Assembly (NCBI GenBank): GCA_027483895.1
Contig: JAIXTP010000011.1
Span: 1-64,000 of the forward strand
Source of the DNA: Hyphomicrobiales bacterium
GTDB lineage: Bacteria > Pseudomonadota > Alphaproteobacteria > Rhizobiales > Beijerinckiaceae
Direction: 5' to 3'
Length of the DNA stretch: 64,000 bases
A program made the position numbers and the translations under genes. How positions within the stretch are numbered: position 1 is the first letter of the stretch; every line of letters begins with the position of its first letter. The notes beneath the pieces were generated by a model. The model was not told the DNA's origin. It was given only the letters and a program-made list of their open reading frames with translations, and did no database searches. Below are positions 35,901 to 43,414 of the stretch, in pieces.

Positions 35901-38613
35901 GGCCACGCTCGCGGCCCTGAGCGGCACGCAGATCGCGGCCCTGAGCACCGACCAGATCGTCGCTCTGACCACCGCGCAGACCGCCGCGCTGACGAATACG
36001 CAGCTTCTGGCGCTCACGACCGCGCAGCTCCGCGCGCTCGAAACCAATGATCTGCAGGCGCTCAGGACGGCCCAGCTGACGGTGCTCGGCACCAACCAGC
36101 TCGCCGCGCTGACCAGCGAGCAGATCGAGGCGCTGACCACGGGACAGGTCGCCTCGCTGACCAACGCCCAGCTGGCCGGTCTCTCGACCGCTCAGGTGCA
36201 GGCGCTCGCCACCGACGATCTGCAGGCGCTGAGGACGGCCCAGATCGCCGCCTTCACCACCCTGCAGGCGGCCTCGCTCACCAGCGACCAGATCGTCGCG
36301 CTGCTGACATCGCAGGCTTCCGCGCTTACCAACGCCCAGATCGCGTCGCTGACCAGCGACCAGATCCGGGCCATGGAGACGGCCGATCTGCAGGCGCTGC
36401 GGAACGCGCAGATCGCCGCGCTGACGACCGCTCAGGCGGCGGCGCTCACGACCGAGCAGGTCGTCGCGCTGACCACGGCACAGACCGCGGCGCTCACCGA
36501 GACGCAGGTCGCGGCGCTGACCTCCGAGCAGCTGCAGGCGCTGGAGACGGCTGATCTGCAGGCCATGAGCAACGCCCAGATCGCGGCGCTGCGCACGGCT
36601 CAGGTCACCGCGCTGACCTCCGACCAGATCGTCGCGCTGACGACGGCGCAGGCGGGCGTCCTGACCACGGCACAGGTCGCGGCGCTGACCACGGATCAGC
36701 TGCAGGCGATGCAGACGGTCGACTTCGCCCGGCTCGCGGCCTCGCGGATGACCGCGCTCTCGACCGCGCAGACCGCGGCGCTGACCACGGCGCAGGCCGC
36801 AGCCCTCAGCGCGACCCAGATCGCCGGGCTGAGCACCGCGCAGATCCGGGGGCTCGAGACCGAGGACCTCGCCGTTCTCGCCACCGCGACGCTGGCCGCG
36901 ATGAGCGGCACGCAGATCGGCGCGCTGACCAGCGACCAGCTGACGGCCCTGACCACGACGCAGGCCGCCGCCCTCACCGTGGCGCAGCTCCAGGCCCTGA
37001 ACACCGATCAGGTCCGGGCTCTGGCGACCGACGACCTGCAAGCGCTCCGCAGCACGCAGATCGCCGGCCTGACGACGACGCAGATCGCCGCGCTCACCAC
37101 CGACCAGCTCGTGGCGCTCACCACGCTGCAGGCCTCCTCGCTGACGACCGCTCAGGTTCAGGCGCTGGGCACCGACCAGCTGCAGGCGCTCGAGACCGCC
37201 GATCTGCAGGCGCTGAAGACGGCCCAGATCGCCGCCTTCACCACCCTGCAGGCGGCCTCGCTCACCAGCGACCAGATCGTCGCCCTGCTGACCTCGCAGG
37301 CCTCGGCGCTGACCAACACCCAGCTCGCGGCGCTCAACAGCGATCAGATCCGGGCGCTGGAGACCAACGACCTGCGGGCCCTGCGGAACACGCAGATCGC
37401 CGCGCTGACCACCGCGCAGGCGGCGGCGCTGACCTCGTCGCAGATCGCGGCGCTGACCACCGCGCAGACGGCGGCGTTCACCGTCGCCCAGACGGCGGCG
37501 CTCACCACCGATCAGGTGCAGGCGCTGACCACGGCGCAGGTCGCGGGCCTCACCACCACGCAGATGCAGGCGCTGACCTCCGATCAGCTCCGGTCGCTCG
37601 AGACCAACGATCTGCAAGCGCTGAAGAGCACGCAGATCGCGGCGCTCACGACCCGCCAGACGGTGGCGCTCACCACCGAGCAGCTGGTGCTGCTGACCAC
37701 GCTGCAGGTTTCCTCGCTGACCAATGCGCAGATCGGCGCCTTGACCAGCGAGCAGGTCGCGGCGCTGGCCACGGACGACCTGCAGGCGCTCCGCAACACC
37801 CAGCTCGCGGCGTTGAGCACCGATCAGGTGACCAAGCTGACGGCGGACCAGATCGCCGCGCTCACCACGGCTCAGACCGCCGGCCTGACCACGGCGCAGG
37901 TCGCCGCTCTGACGACCGACCAGATCCGGGCGCTCGAGACGGCCGATCTGCAGGCGCTGAGCGCCGACCGGATCACGGCTCTGCAGACCGCGCAGGCCGC
38001 GGCGCTCGCGACCGACCAGATCGCCGCGCTGACGACCCTGCAGGCCGCTTCGTTGACCACGGTCCAGATCCGGGCCCTGTCGACCGAGCAACTGCAGGCG
38101 ATCGAGACCGCCGATCTGCAGGCGATGAAGACGAGCCAGCTCGCCGCCCTGAACACGGAGCAGATCGCGGGCCTGACCTCGGACCAGATCCGGGCGCTCG
38201 CCAGCGAGCAGGTCGCGAGCCTGAGCACGACGCAGCTCGCCGCCCTGACGGCGACGCAGATCGCCTCGATCGAGACCAACGACCTGCGGGCGATCTCGGC
38301 TACGCGGATCTCGGCCCTGACGACCGAACAGGTCGCGGCGCTGACGACCGCTCAGGCTCAGGTGCTGACGGCCCAGCAGATCGGCGCGCTGAACACCGAT
38401 CAGGTGCGGGCGCTCGAAACCGCCGATCTCGCGGCGATCTCGACGGCCGGCATCGCGGGCCTGAGCACCGCGCAGGTGGCGGCCCTGACGACCGAGCAGG
38501 TCCTCGGCCTGACCACGGCCCAGCTCGGAAAGTTCTCGATCACGCAGCTCGGCGCCCTGTCCACGGAACAGATCGCCGCCCTGACCACCGAACAGCTCGG
38601 AGCCCTCGTCTGA
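29923..38613 (+). CDS. Giant octapeptide-repeat protein 2 (2896 aa), late flagellar regulon candidate
   Basis: Paralogue of giant protein 1. A 20-residue head (MTTVSTISGLTYSTFPLTNL) is followed by 359 in-phase octapeptides and a final GALV. Both proteins share the head pattern and an early block with LTQLQAMSLKV, so they arose from one ancestor. The typical seven-octad block reads about QALRTAQI, AALTTAQA, AALTTDQI, VALTTAQA, SLTNAQL-type, ALTTDQI-type, RALETADL. No signal peptide, Cys, Trp or recognised domain. Its TGA overlaps the next ATG (TGATG). A FliA-like promoter precedes it; glycosyltransferase genes lie on both sides. Cellular role unknown. Confidence 0.9.
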   Translation: MTTVSTISGLTYSTFPLTNLSSMSTSQIATLSTSQIRSLSTAQLATLTTDQIVALTTTQAAALTSTQVRALGTDQIAALQTEDLAAVVTAGISGLSSTQLAALNSDQIAALTTGQLAAVGTDALTGMSSDQIAALTTQQVRALTANQLTSLSTEQIAAFETRDVAALQTTQLTSLTTRQIEAMSTDQIVALTQLQAMSLKVIQLAALNTGQVAALATDDLQSLTVTQLSGLTIGQVAALTSDQIVALTTGQVAGLTNAQIGALTTAQLAAMATDDLQAVKSSQLAALKTSQVTALTSDQIVALTTAQMGGLTAAQIAAMSTDQIRALETADLQALRPNQISALTTAQTAALTTTQIAALRTSQSSAMTTAQAAALTTEQVVALTTAQVSTLTNAQLAALTTEQVRALETNDLQALRALQIAAMTTTQAAALTTDQIVALKTDQAAALTNAQLAALTSDQIQALESSDLRALRNTQIAALTTAQVAALTTDQIVALTTTQAGALTTAQVNALTTDQIQALETADLQQLTATGLAALRTDQAAALTSSQTAALLARQVTGLTTAQIRALETDDLAVMTTASLAALSATQFAAFTSDQIIALTTAQTAALTNAQVAALTTDQIKALATDDLQALRTAQLTAMTTAQAAALTSDQIVALTTSQTGALTNAQLGALTSDQLRAMATDDLQALKVGQLPALKTNQIAALLTDQIVALTTAQVAALTNSQISALTTDQVRAMETADLQALRAGQIAAFTTEQIAAMSTEQVAALTTAQAAALTNVQAAALTTEQVQALETADLQQLVAGRLASMSSDQIAALTTGQVSALLSRQVGTLTTDQIRAIETDDIAQLTTATLAALSGTQFAALTTDQIVALTTAQTAALTNAQLAALNSDQIRALATDDLQALTNAQIARLGNSQVAALTTDQIVALTTGQAASLTGAQLAAMTTDQIRAIETGDLQALTNAQIAAMTTLQASSLTTEQIVALTTAQASSLTNAQLAGLTTEQVQALETNDLRALRNTQVAALTSDQAAALTTDQVVALTTAQAGSLTRSQVAAMTTEQIAALETADLQQLTAGHFASMSTAQIAALTTAQVASLAARQVTSLNSDQIRALETEDLAVLTTATLAALGGAQIAAMTTDQIDALTTTQAAALTAQQVAVLTSDQLKALATDDLQALRSSQITALTAQQVTAFTSDQIVALTTSQVAAMTAAQVAALTSDQVQSLATDDLQALRTAQIAALTTAQAASMTSDQIVALTTMQAAALTNAQLAGLSTDQIRAMETADLQALRNTQIAALTTLQTSKLTSDQVVALTTAQASSLTTAQIAALTSEQIHALETNDLRALKNTQISAFTTAQAAQLTTSQIVALATGQIAALTTAQLAALGSDQLQALETADLQQLSALQFAALTTTQTAALTTAQAAALTSRQTAGLTTDQIRAIETEDLAVMTTAALSALNAGQIAAMTSDQIVALTTSQFAALSNAQIQALTSDQIRAMATDDLEALRTAQIAAMTTLQASSLTSDQIVALTTAQASSLTNAQLAGLTTDQLRAMATDDLQALRNTQIAALTTLQAASLTSDQIVALTSTQTASLTNAQVAALTSDQLRALETGDLQALRNTQLAALTTAQAAALTTDQIVALTTQQMGGLTLTQVAALGTDQIQALETADLQALRNDQFMALTTAQTAALTTAQIVAMTSLQAGAMTTAQAAALTTDQIQALQTNDLQQFSAADLTAMSTAQLAALTTMQAAALSARQASGLSSDQIRALETEDLAAMTTATLSGLSATLVSALTSDQIVALTTSQVAGMTAAQVAGLTTDQIRAMETTDLRVLSNAQVTAMTTAQAAALTTDQIVALTSTQTAAMTAAQVAALTSDQVQALETGDLQAMRNDQISALTTAQTAAMTTAQVAALTTTQTASLTTAQVRALTTEQLQAMETADLVRLAANRIGALTTDQTVALTTTQAAALTAGQVAGLTTAQIRALETDDLAVLATATLAALSGTQIAALSTDQIVALTTAQTAALTNTQLLALTTAQLRALETNDLQALRTAQLTVLGTNQLAALTSEQIEALTTGQVASLTNAQLAGLSTAQVQALATDDLQALRTAQIAAFTTLQAASLTSDQIVALLTSQASALTNAQIASLTSDQIRAMETADLQALRNAQIAALTTAQAAALTTEQVVALTTAQTAALTETQVAALTSEQLQALETADLQAMSNAQIAALRTAQVTALTSDQIVALTTAQAGVLTTAQVAALTTDQLQAMQTVDFARLAASRMTALSTAQTAALTTAQAAALSATQIAGLSTAQIRGLETEDLAVLATATLAAMSGTQIGALTSDQLTALTTTQAAALTVAQLQALNTDQVRALATDDLQALRSTQIAGLTTTQIAALTTDQLVALTTLQASSLTTAQVQALGTDQLQALETADLQALKTAQIAAFTTLQAASLTSDQIVALLTSQASALTNTQLAALNSDQIRALETNDLRALRNTQIAALTTAQAAALTSSQIAALTTAQTAAFTVAQTAALTTDQVQALTTAQVAGLTTTQMQALTSDQLRSLETNDLQALKSTQIAALTTRQTVALTTEQLVLLTTLQVSSLTNAQIGALTSEQVAALATDDLQALRNTQLAALSTDQVTKLTADQIAALTTAQTAGLTTAQVAALTTDQIRALETADLQALSADRITALQTAQAAALATDQIAALTTLQAASLTTVQIRALSTEQLQAIETADLQAMKTSQLAALNTEQIAGLTSDQIRALASEQVASLSTTQLAALTATQIASIETNDLRAISATRISALTTEQVAALTTAQAQVLTAQQIGALNTDQVRALETADLAAISTAGIAGLSTAQVAALTTEQVLGLTTAQLGKFSITQLGALSTEQIAALTTEQLGALV
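29983..38598 (+). repeat. Octad array with super-units of 27, 34 and 41 octads
   Basis: 24-bp units stay in register from 29983 to the end. Shortened blocks marked by L-Q-Q-L or similar begin at 31495, 32311, 33127, 34111, 35095, 35743 and 36727, giving spacings of 816, 816, 984, 984, 648 and 984 bp. All equal 6+7n octads with n = 3, 4 or 5. The last 78 octads are less regular. Copy number thus changes by whole 168-bp blocks. Confidence 0.93.
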
Positions 38614-39164
38614 TGCGACGCTCATCCTTCGACTTCTCGGACTTCATGACCGAAGCACGCTTCGACGACGCCGGCCGGACCGGAGCCGATCTCGACGTGG
38701 CCGAAGAGATCCGGACGCTCGTCATGGACGGCCGGACCGAGGACGCTCTCGGCATGCTTTTCGGCCAGCTTCGCGGCTCGCTCGACCGGGCCGCCGCGAC
38801 GGGCCTCGGGGCGGAGGATCCGTCCTGGCGCTCCGCGGTGGACGACGTGCTCGACATCGTCGAATTCCTGCGCAAGTCGCTGATCCGCGACACGTCCTCG
38901 CCCTTCGGGCCCGCGCTGCGCCGCTTCTACGACCGGCTGCAGCGTGGCGTCGCCGATGCGGTGCGCGACGAGAACCCGGCGGCGATGGCCGGGATCGAGC
39001 GCTCGCTCGATCGACTGATGTCGCCGCCGATCGTGCAGCCCTTCCTCGCCTCGTCCCTCGAAGCCTGCGATCTCGACCGAGAGACGATCGCCGAGTTCCT
39101 GATCGCGCTGAAGGCCGACGACATCCGCGCGTCGTTCCTGCCGAGAAACTGCACCGTTCACTGA
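38613..39164 (+). CDS. Unrecognised helical protein coupled to giant gene 2 (possible chaperone)
   Basis: A 183-residue acidic, all-helical-looking protein without signal peptide or membrane segment. Its ATG overlaps the giant-gene stop by one base (TGATG), so translation is coupled and dosage tied to the giant protein. I recognise no family for certain. RRFYDRLQRGVADAVRDENP with the following helix faintly recalls the LYDYMNRRLIEAN region of the flagellin export chaperone FliS. Size, charge and position fit a dedicated binding partner or chaperone, but this is inference. There is no equivalent gene after giant gene 1. Confidence 0.7.
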   Translation: MRRSSFDFSDFMTEARFDDAGRTGADLDVAEEIRTLVMDGRTEDALGMLFGQLRGSLDRAAATGLGAEDPSWRSAVDDVLDIVEFLRKSLIRDTSSPFGPALRRFYDRLQRGVADAVRDENPAAMAGIERSLDRLMSPPIVQPFLASSLEACDLDRETIAEFLIALKADDIRASFLPRNCTVH

Positions 39165-39249
39165 AGTCGACCGCCGTCGGCGGGCAGTGAACGATTTGTT
39201 GTGATTCCGCTCGCGATAACACGCCGGGGATCGTGAACCGGGACGACGG

Positions 39250-41382
39250 ATGAAGAAGGCTGGTCTCGAGGCGGCGCTCGAACTTCAAGCATCCGGACGC
39301 GCGGCCGAAGCGCTGGACGCTTTTCTCGCGCTGATCGCGCAGGAACCCGACAATACCGCCGCTCTCTACTCTGCCGCGGCGCTGCTGTTTTCATTCGACC
39401 GGACGGATGCCGCACGAGGTCTCATCGACCGCGCCGCAGCGCTGAAGCCGGGTTTCGCGCCCTCATGGCTCGCGCGCTCGAAGATCCGCACGAAGCAGGG
39501 CGAAATCGCGGGCGCGCTCGAAGACGCCGTTCGGGCCTTCGAGATCGACGCTGCGACGCCGGACCTCATCGAACATCTCATGCTCGTGCTGCCCGCCGCC
39601 TTCGGCGCGGACTGCGACGTCGATATCGGCGAGGCCGCGCCCGGCGCCGTGCTGCAGATCGCGGAAGCGTTGGAGACGGCCGGAACGCCCTTGCGCGCCC
39701 TCGCCGTCTATCAACGCGCCGTCACGCGCGACCGGCACGATTTCGCGCCGGTCTATTTCTACAATTCCGGCGTGATCCTGCAGAAGGCGAACCGCTTCGC
39801 CGAGTCCGAGATCTGCTTCCGCCTCGCGCTTCAGCGGCGCCCCGCCTTCGCCGAAGCGCATCTGGCGCTCGGCCTTCTCCTCGAAAGCCGGAAGAAGCCC
39901 GAAGAAGCGCTCGCGGCCTGGAGCACGGGCCTCGCTCGGCTCGCCGCGGACCCGACCGCCGCCGAGGAGGGCCGCATTTCGCTCCTCAACAATCTCGGCC
40001 GGTTGCGCGAGATCCGCCGCGATTACGCAGGGGCGGAAGCGGCGCTGCATGAAAGCCTCCTGCTGGACCACGACCAGTCGGCAGTGCTGCATCATTGGGT
40101 GCATCTGCGGCAGAAGCAGTGCCGCTGGCCCGTCGAGGCGGGTCTGCCGATCGGCCGCGACGAGATCATGAAATCCGCTTCGCCTTTGGCGATGCTCGGC
40201 TTGTCGGACGATCCGCACGAGCAGTTCCTCGCGGCGAAGCGCTATGTCGATGCGAAGGTCGGGAAATTCGAGCGCATGGTGCCCTACGGCACGCGCTACG
40301 GGCATGACCGGCTGAAGATCGGTTATCTCTCCTCCGATCTGTCGATGCATGCGGTCTCGCTGCTCACGGTCGAACTGTTCGAGACCCATCACCGGGACCG
40401 TGTGGAGGTCCACGCCTTCTGCTGGAGCAAGGAGGACGGCACGCCGTTCCGCGAGCGGGTGCGCAACGCCTTCGACGTGTTCCACAAGATCGGCGGACTC
40501 GACGACCTCGCCGCGGCCGAGTTGATCAAGGCGCAGGAAATCGACGTCCTCGTGGACCTGCACGGCCTGACGGCCAATGCCCGCCCGAACATCGTGGCGC
40601 GCGGTCCCGCCCCGGTCCAGATCGCCTATCTCGGCTTCCCGGGTCCTTCCGCGATTCCCTATGTCGACCACGTCGTGGCGGATGCATTCCTGTTCCCCGA
40701 CGAACTTCGAAAGGACTTCTCGGAAACGCCGCTCTACATTCCGCGCGGCTTTCAGGTGTCGGACTCCAAGCGCCCCTTCGGCCCGAAGCCCGCACGCGCG
40801 GCGCTGGGCCTGCCGGAAGACGCCTTCGTCTTCTGCGCCTTCAACAACAACCACAAGATCACGCCGGAGATGTTCGCCTGCTGGCTTCGCATCCTGAAGC
40901 GCAGCGACGATTCCGTGCTCTGGCTGCTCGAAGACAATCCGTGGTCCAAGGAGAACCTGCTCGGCCATGCGCGCGCGGCGGGCATTGACCCGAACCGCCT
41001 GTGCTTCGCCGGCCGGATCGACCCGAAGGACTATCTCGCACGCTTCCAGGCGGCCGACCTCTTCCTCGACACGACGCCCTACAATGCCGGGACCACGGCC
41101 AACGACGCGCTCTGGGCGGACCTTCCGATCCTGACGCTTTCGGGTCGCACCTATGTCTCGCGCATGGCGGGCGCACTTCTGACCTCGGCGGGCCTCGACG
41201 ACCTCATCGCCTTCGATCTCGCGACCTATGAGGAAAAGGCCGTGGTCTTGCGGGCGGACCCCGAGCGCGTGAGCGCGGCCTCGAAACGGCTTTCGGATCT
41301 GAAGGCGCGAGGCGCGCTCTTCGATACGGAGACCTTCTGCACGCAATTCGAGGACGTGCTCGAAGGTCTTCTCAAGCGCTGA
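39250..41382 (+). CDS. TPR-containing GT41 (SPINDLY/O-GlcNAc-transferase-like) glycosyltransferase
   Basis: A 710-residue cytoplasmic enzyme. Tetratricopeptide repeats occupy about residues 1-290, and the GT41 catalytic region about 350-700. Active-site landmarks align with human OGT: KIGYLSSDLSMH places His at 367 (OGT H498) and FCAFNNNHKITPEMF places Lys at 536 (OGT K842). DVLVDLHGLTANARP, YLGFPGPS and TTPYNAGTTANDALW also match. This family transfers a sugar from a UDP donor to Ser/Thr. It follows giant gene 2 and its partner by 85 bp on the same strand, so the Thr/Ser-rich giant protein is an obvious candidate acceptor (inference). Flagellin is the alternative. Confidence 0.9.
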   Translation: MKKAGLEAALELQASGRAAEALDAFLALIAQEPDNTAALYSAAALLFSFDRTDAARGLIDRAAALKPGFAPSWLARSKIRTKQGEIAGALEDAVRAFEIDAATPDLIEHLMLVLPAAFGADCDVDIGEAAPGAVLQIAEALETAGTPLRALAVYQRAVTRDRHDFAPVYFYNSGVILQKANRFAESEICFRLALQRRPAFAEAHLALGLLLESRKKPEEALAAWSTGLARLAADPTAAEEGRISLLNNLGRLREIRRDYAGAEAALHESLLLDHDQSAVLHHWVHLRQKQCRWPVEAGLPIGRDEIMKSASPLAMLGLSDDPHEQFLAAKRYVDAKVGKFERMVPYGTRYGHDRLKIGYLSSDLSMHAVSLLTVELFETHHRDRVEVHAFCWSKEDGTPFRERVRNAFDVFHKIGGLDDLAAAELIKAQEIDVLVDLHGLTANARPNIVARGPAPVQIAYLGFPGPSAIPYVDHVVADAFLFPDELRKDFSETPLYIPRGFQVSDSKRPFGPKPARAALGLPEDAFVFCAFNNNHKITPEMFACWLRILKRSDDSVLWLLEDNPWSKENLLGHARAAGIDPNRLCFAGRIDPKDYLARFQAADLFLDTTPYNAGTTANDALWADLPILTLSGRTYVSRMAGALLTSAGLDDLIAFDLATYEEKAVVLRADPERVSAASKRLSDLKARGALFDTETFCTQFEDVLEGLLKR

Positions 41383-41388
41383 CGCCGA

Positions 41389-42156
41389 TCAGACCCATCC
41401 GCCGTCGACCACATAGTGCTGGGCCGTACAGGCCCCCGCCTCGTCGGACGCGAGGAACAGCACGAAGCGGGCGATGTCGTCGGGCACGAGAAGCCGCTTG
41501 AGGCACTGATCCTCCATCAGCTTCCGCTCGGCCTCCGGCGTCAGCCAGAGTTCGCGCTGGCGGTCGGTCATGATCCAGCCCGGAGCCACCGCGTTCACGC
41601 GGATTCCGAAGGGCCCGTAATCGCGCGCCATCGACCGGGTGAGCCCTAGCACGGCGGATTTGCAGGCCGTGTAGACGGCCATGCCGCCCTGCCCGGCCAT
41701 CCACGACACCGAGCCCATATTGATGATCGCACCGCCGCCCGCGGCCTTCATGCCGTCGAGCACGGCCTGCGCGCAGAAGAACTGATGCTTCAGGTTCGCC
41801 GCGACGGTCCCGTCGAAGAAGTCGGGCGTCACGTCCGGCGTCGGCCGGCGCGTATCGTTGCCCGCATTGTTCACGAGGATGCGGATCGGCCCGAGCGTCG
41901 CGGCGATGCGGGCGATCGCGGCGCGCAGCGCTTCGATGTCGGTCAGGTCGCAGGGCTCGAAGAGCACGGACCGGCCTTCCTTGGCGAGATCGTCGACGAG
42001 GGCGCGGGACGGATCGACCGCGATGTCGAGAAAGGCGACGCGCGCGCCCTGACGGGCGAAGGAGCGGGTCAGGGCTTCTCCTATTCCGCTGCCGCCGCCC
42101 GTAACGAGCACGGGCTTTTCTGCAAGATCCGGATAGATCGGCCCACGGCTTTCCAT
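41389..42156 (-). CDS. Short-chain dehydrogenase/reductase
   Basis: A 255-residue classical SDR with VTGGGSGIGEALTRSFA near residues 18-34, NNAGNDTRRP near 92, the catalytic Ser in NMGSVSWMAG, and the YxxxK pair in VYTACKSAVLG. The C-terminus HYVVDGGWV is typical. It is convergent with the GT41 gene, with only 6 bp between their stops. The family resembles sugar and polyol dehydrogenases; the substrate is not evident. Confidence 0.9.
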   Translation of the reverse strand: MESRGPIYPDLAEKPVLVTGGGSGIGEALTRSFARQGARVAFLDIAVDPSRALVDDLAKEGRSVLFEPCDLTDIEALRAAIARIAATLGPIRILVNNAGNDTRRPTPDVTPDFFDGTVAANLKHQFFCAQAVLDGMKAAGGGAIINMGSVSWMAGQGGMAVYTACKSAVLGLTRSMARDYGPFGIRVNAVAPGWIMTDRQRELWLTPEAERKLMEDQCLKRLLVPDDIARFVLFLASDEAGACTAQHYVVDGGWV

Positions 42157-42338
42157 GCCTTCTGCTCCATATCATGCTTCATGACACTTGCATGGTCGTC
42201 CCGGTCTTCAGCGAGTGATCGCATGAAGAACAGGACTGTCTTGACCTGATCGTGCCTTTTCTTTTACGGTCCGGCACCCCGTTCCGGGGGAGAGTACCCG
42301 ATGGGCGCCCCGCGCGGGCGTCGGAGTTACGGACCGCG

Positions 42339-42701
42339 ATGTCCATGATGGAAAAGACCGTCGAGGCGCCGAAGTTGCAGGCCGTCCTCTCGCTCTTCCT
42401 TCTGGTCGATGCCGTCAGGACGGCGTTCGGCCTCGATATCGAGGAAGCGATGCTTTACCTGGCCGTCGGTTACCTGAACACCGAACGGATCCAGCAGCTC
42501 GGTTCGAGGGGCTATATCGCCGCGACGAACGTCTCGTCGGTCGCGGACTTCCTCAACATGCCGAAGGAGACCGCGCGCCGGAAGATCGCGCGTCTCACCG
42601 AGACCGAGCTTCTCACCAACGGCGGCGGCATCGTCGTCACGGACATCGCGCGCTGGTTCCGCTTCATCGACCAGCTTTCGGCCCGCGACAAGACGGCCTG
42701 A
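42339..42701 (+). CDS. Small winged-helix-like regulator candidate
   Basis: A 120-residue protein from the ATG at 42339 (MSMMEKTVEAPK); an open frame continues upstream without a convincing start. The N-terminal half is helical (LSLFLLVDAVRTAFGLDIEEAM). The second half reads as helix-turn-helix plus wing: SVADFLNMPKETARRKIARL, then TETELLTNGGGIVVTDIARW. This resembles MarR/Crp-type DNA-binding domains. Convergent with the next gene. Target unknown; the nearby UDP-sugar operon is one possibility. Confidence 0.6.
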   Translation: MSMMEKTVEAPKLQAVLSLFLLVDAVRTAFGLDIEEAMLYLAVGYLNTERIQQLGSRGYIAATNVSSVADFLNMPKETARRKIARLTETELLTNGGGIVVTDIARWFRFIDQLSARDKTA

Positions 42702-42707
42702 GAGGCC

Positions 42708-43202
42708 TCAGGCCGTTGCAGGCTCCGCCTTCGGGAAGAGCCGCGACATGATCGGCTCCATTTCCTTCTCCGACTCCGGCGTCCAGTCCTCGGGCTTCAG
42801 GGGCGCCTTGCCCTGCCCGATGCCGAAGGCGTAGGTCGAGAAATTCCGCGACGCGATCAGCGCGCGCGTCGGATCGCGCGGGCGGCCCTTCAGCAGGCCG
42901 CCGAACAGCGGGGCCTTGTTCCGCTTGGTCCGCGGATCTTCGAAATTGGCCGTGTAGTAGATGAAGGATTCGAACAGCAGATCGACGTCCGTGACGTTCA
43001 CGGACTCGATGAAGGTCAGGATGCGTTCGATCGCCTTGATCAGGTCGTCGGCGAGCAGAGCCGTATCGTAAAGACCGGAGAAGGCCTCGGCGATCCGCGC
43101 GGCGGTTTCCTCGGACGTTTCGGAACCGGCAATGAATTCGCGGGCGGTCTGCGCGGTCATCATCTCGAATACGAACTGCGGCGGGCACTTGTCCGAACTC
43201 AA
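42708..43202 (-). CDS. Conserved-looking hypothetical protein, TTG start
   Basis: A 164-residue protein. I place the start at a TTG at 43202 because a perfect AGGAGG (43213-43208) lies 5 bases before it, whereas the upstream ATG at 43241 has no such site. The translation begins (L)SSDKCPPQFVFEMMTAQTA and is mainly helical and charged, with LLFESFIYYTANFED in the middle and a basic GGLLKGRPRDPTRALIAS stretch. No membrane segment or signal. Family not recognised. It ends 7 bp from the convergent regulator candidate. Confidence 0.6.
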   Translation of the reverse strand: MSSDKCPPQFVFEMMTAQTAREFIAGSETSEETAARIAEAFSGLYDTALLADDLIKAIERILTFIESVNVTDVDLLFESFIYYTANFEDPRTKRNKAPLFGGLLKGRPRDPTRALIASRNFSTYAFGIGQGKAPLKPEDWTPESEKEMEPIMSRLFPKAEPATA

Positions 43203-43414
43203 CGCTACCTCCTGTACGCACGCACGACCGGTTCTCTTCATACTCCATTCGGTCAAGCAGACCAAAGTGCGAATCCATGCCGAAACGTCATCGGAGCCCT
43301 GCAATCGAAGTTTTCGCATGACGTTCGCCCGAAAGCGCTGAATTCGCCCGAAACGGGACAAGCATTCGCGGGCGCTCCGAACTCGCGGGCGGCGCTTTCG
43401 GCCCGTCCGGAAAC

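Noticed and set aside
21205-38613. RTX toxin, pentapeptide-repeat or TAL-effector protein
   Set aside because: No GGxGxD nonapeptides, no A(D/N)LxX pentad pattern, and no 33-35 residue TALE unit; only a local L-T-x-x-Q-V likeness to the first TALE helix exists.
22306-38625. Very long minus-strand open frames (over 1400 codons) opposite both giant genes
   Set aside because: They are the complementary reading of the 24-bp repeat in very GC-rich DNA; the Arg/Gly/Asp-rich translation has no start signals, and the plus-strand frame has clean heads, tails, promoters and periodicity.
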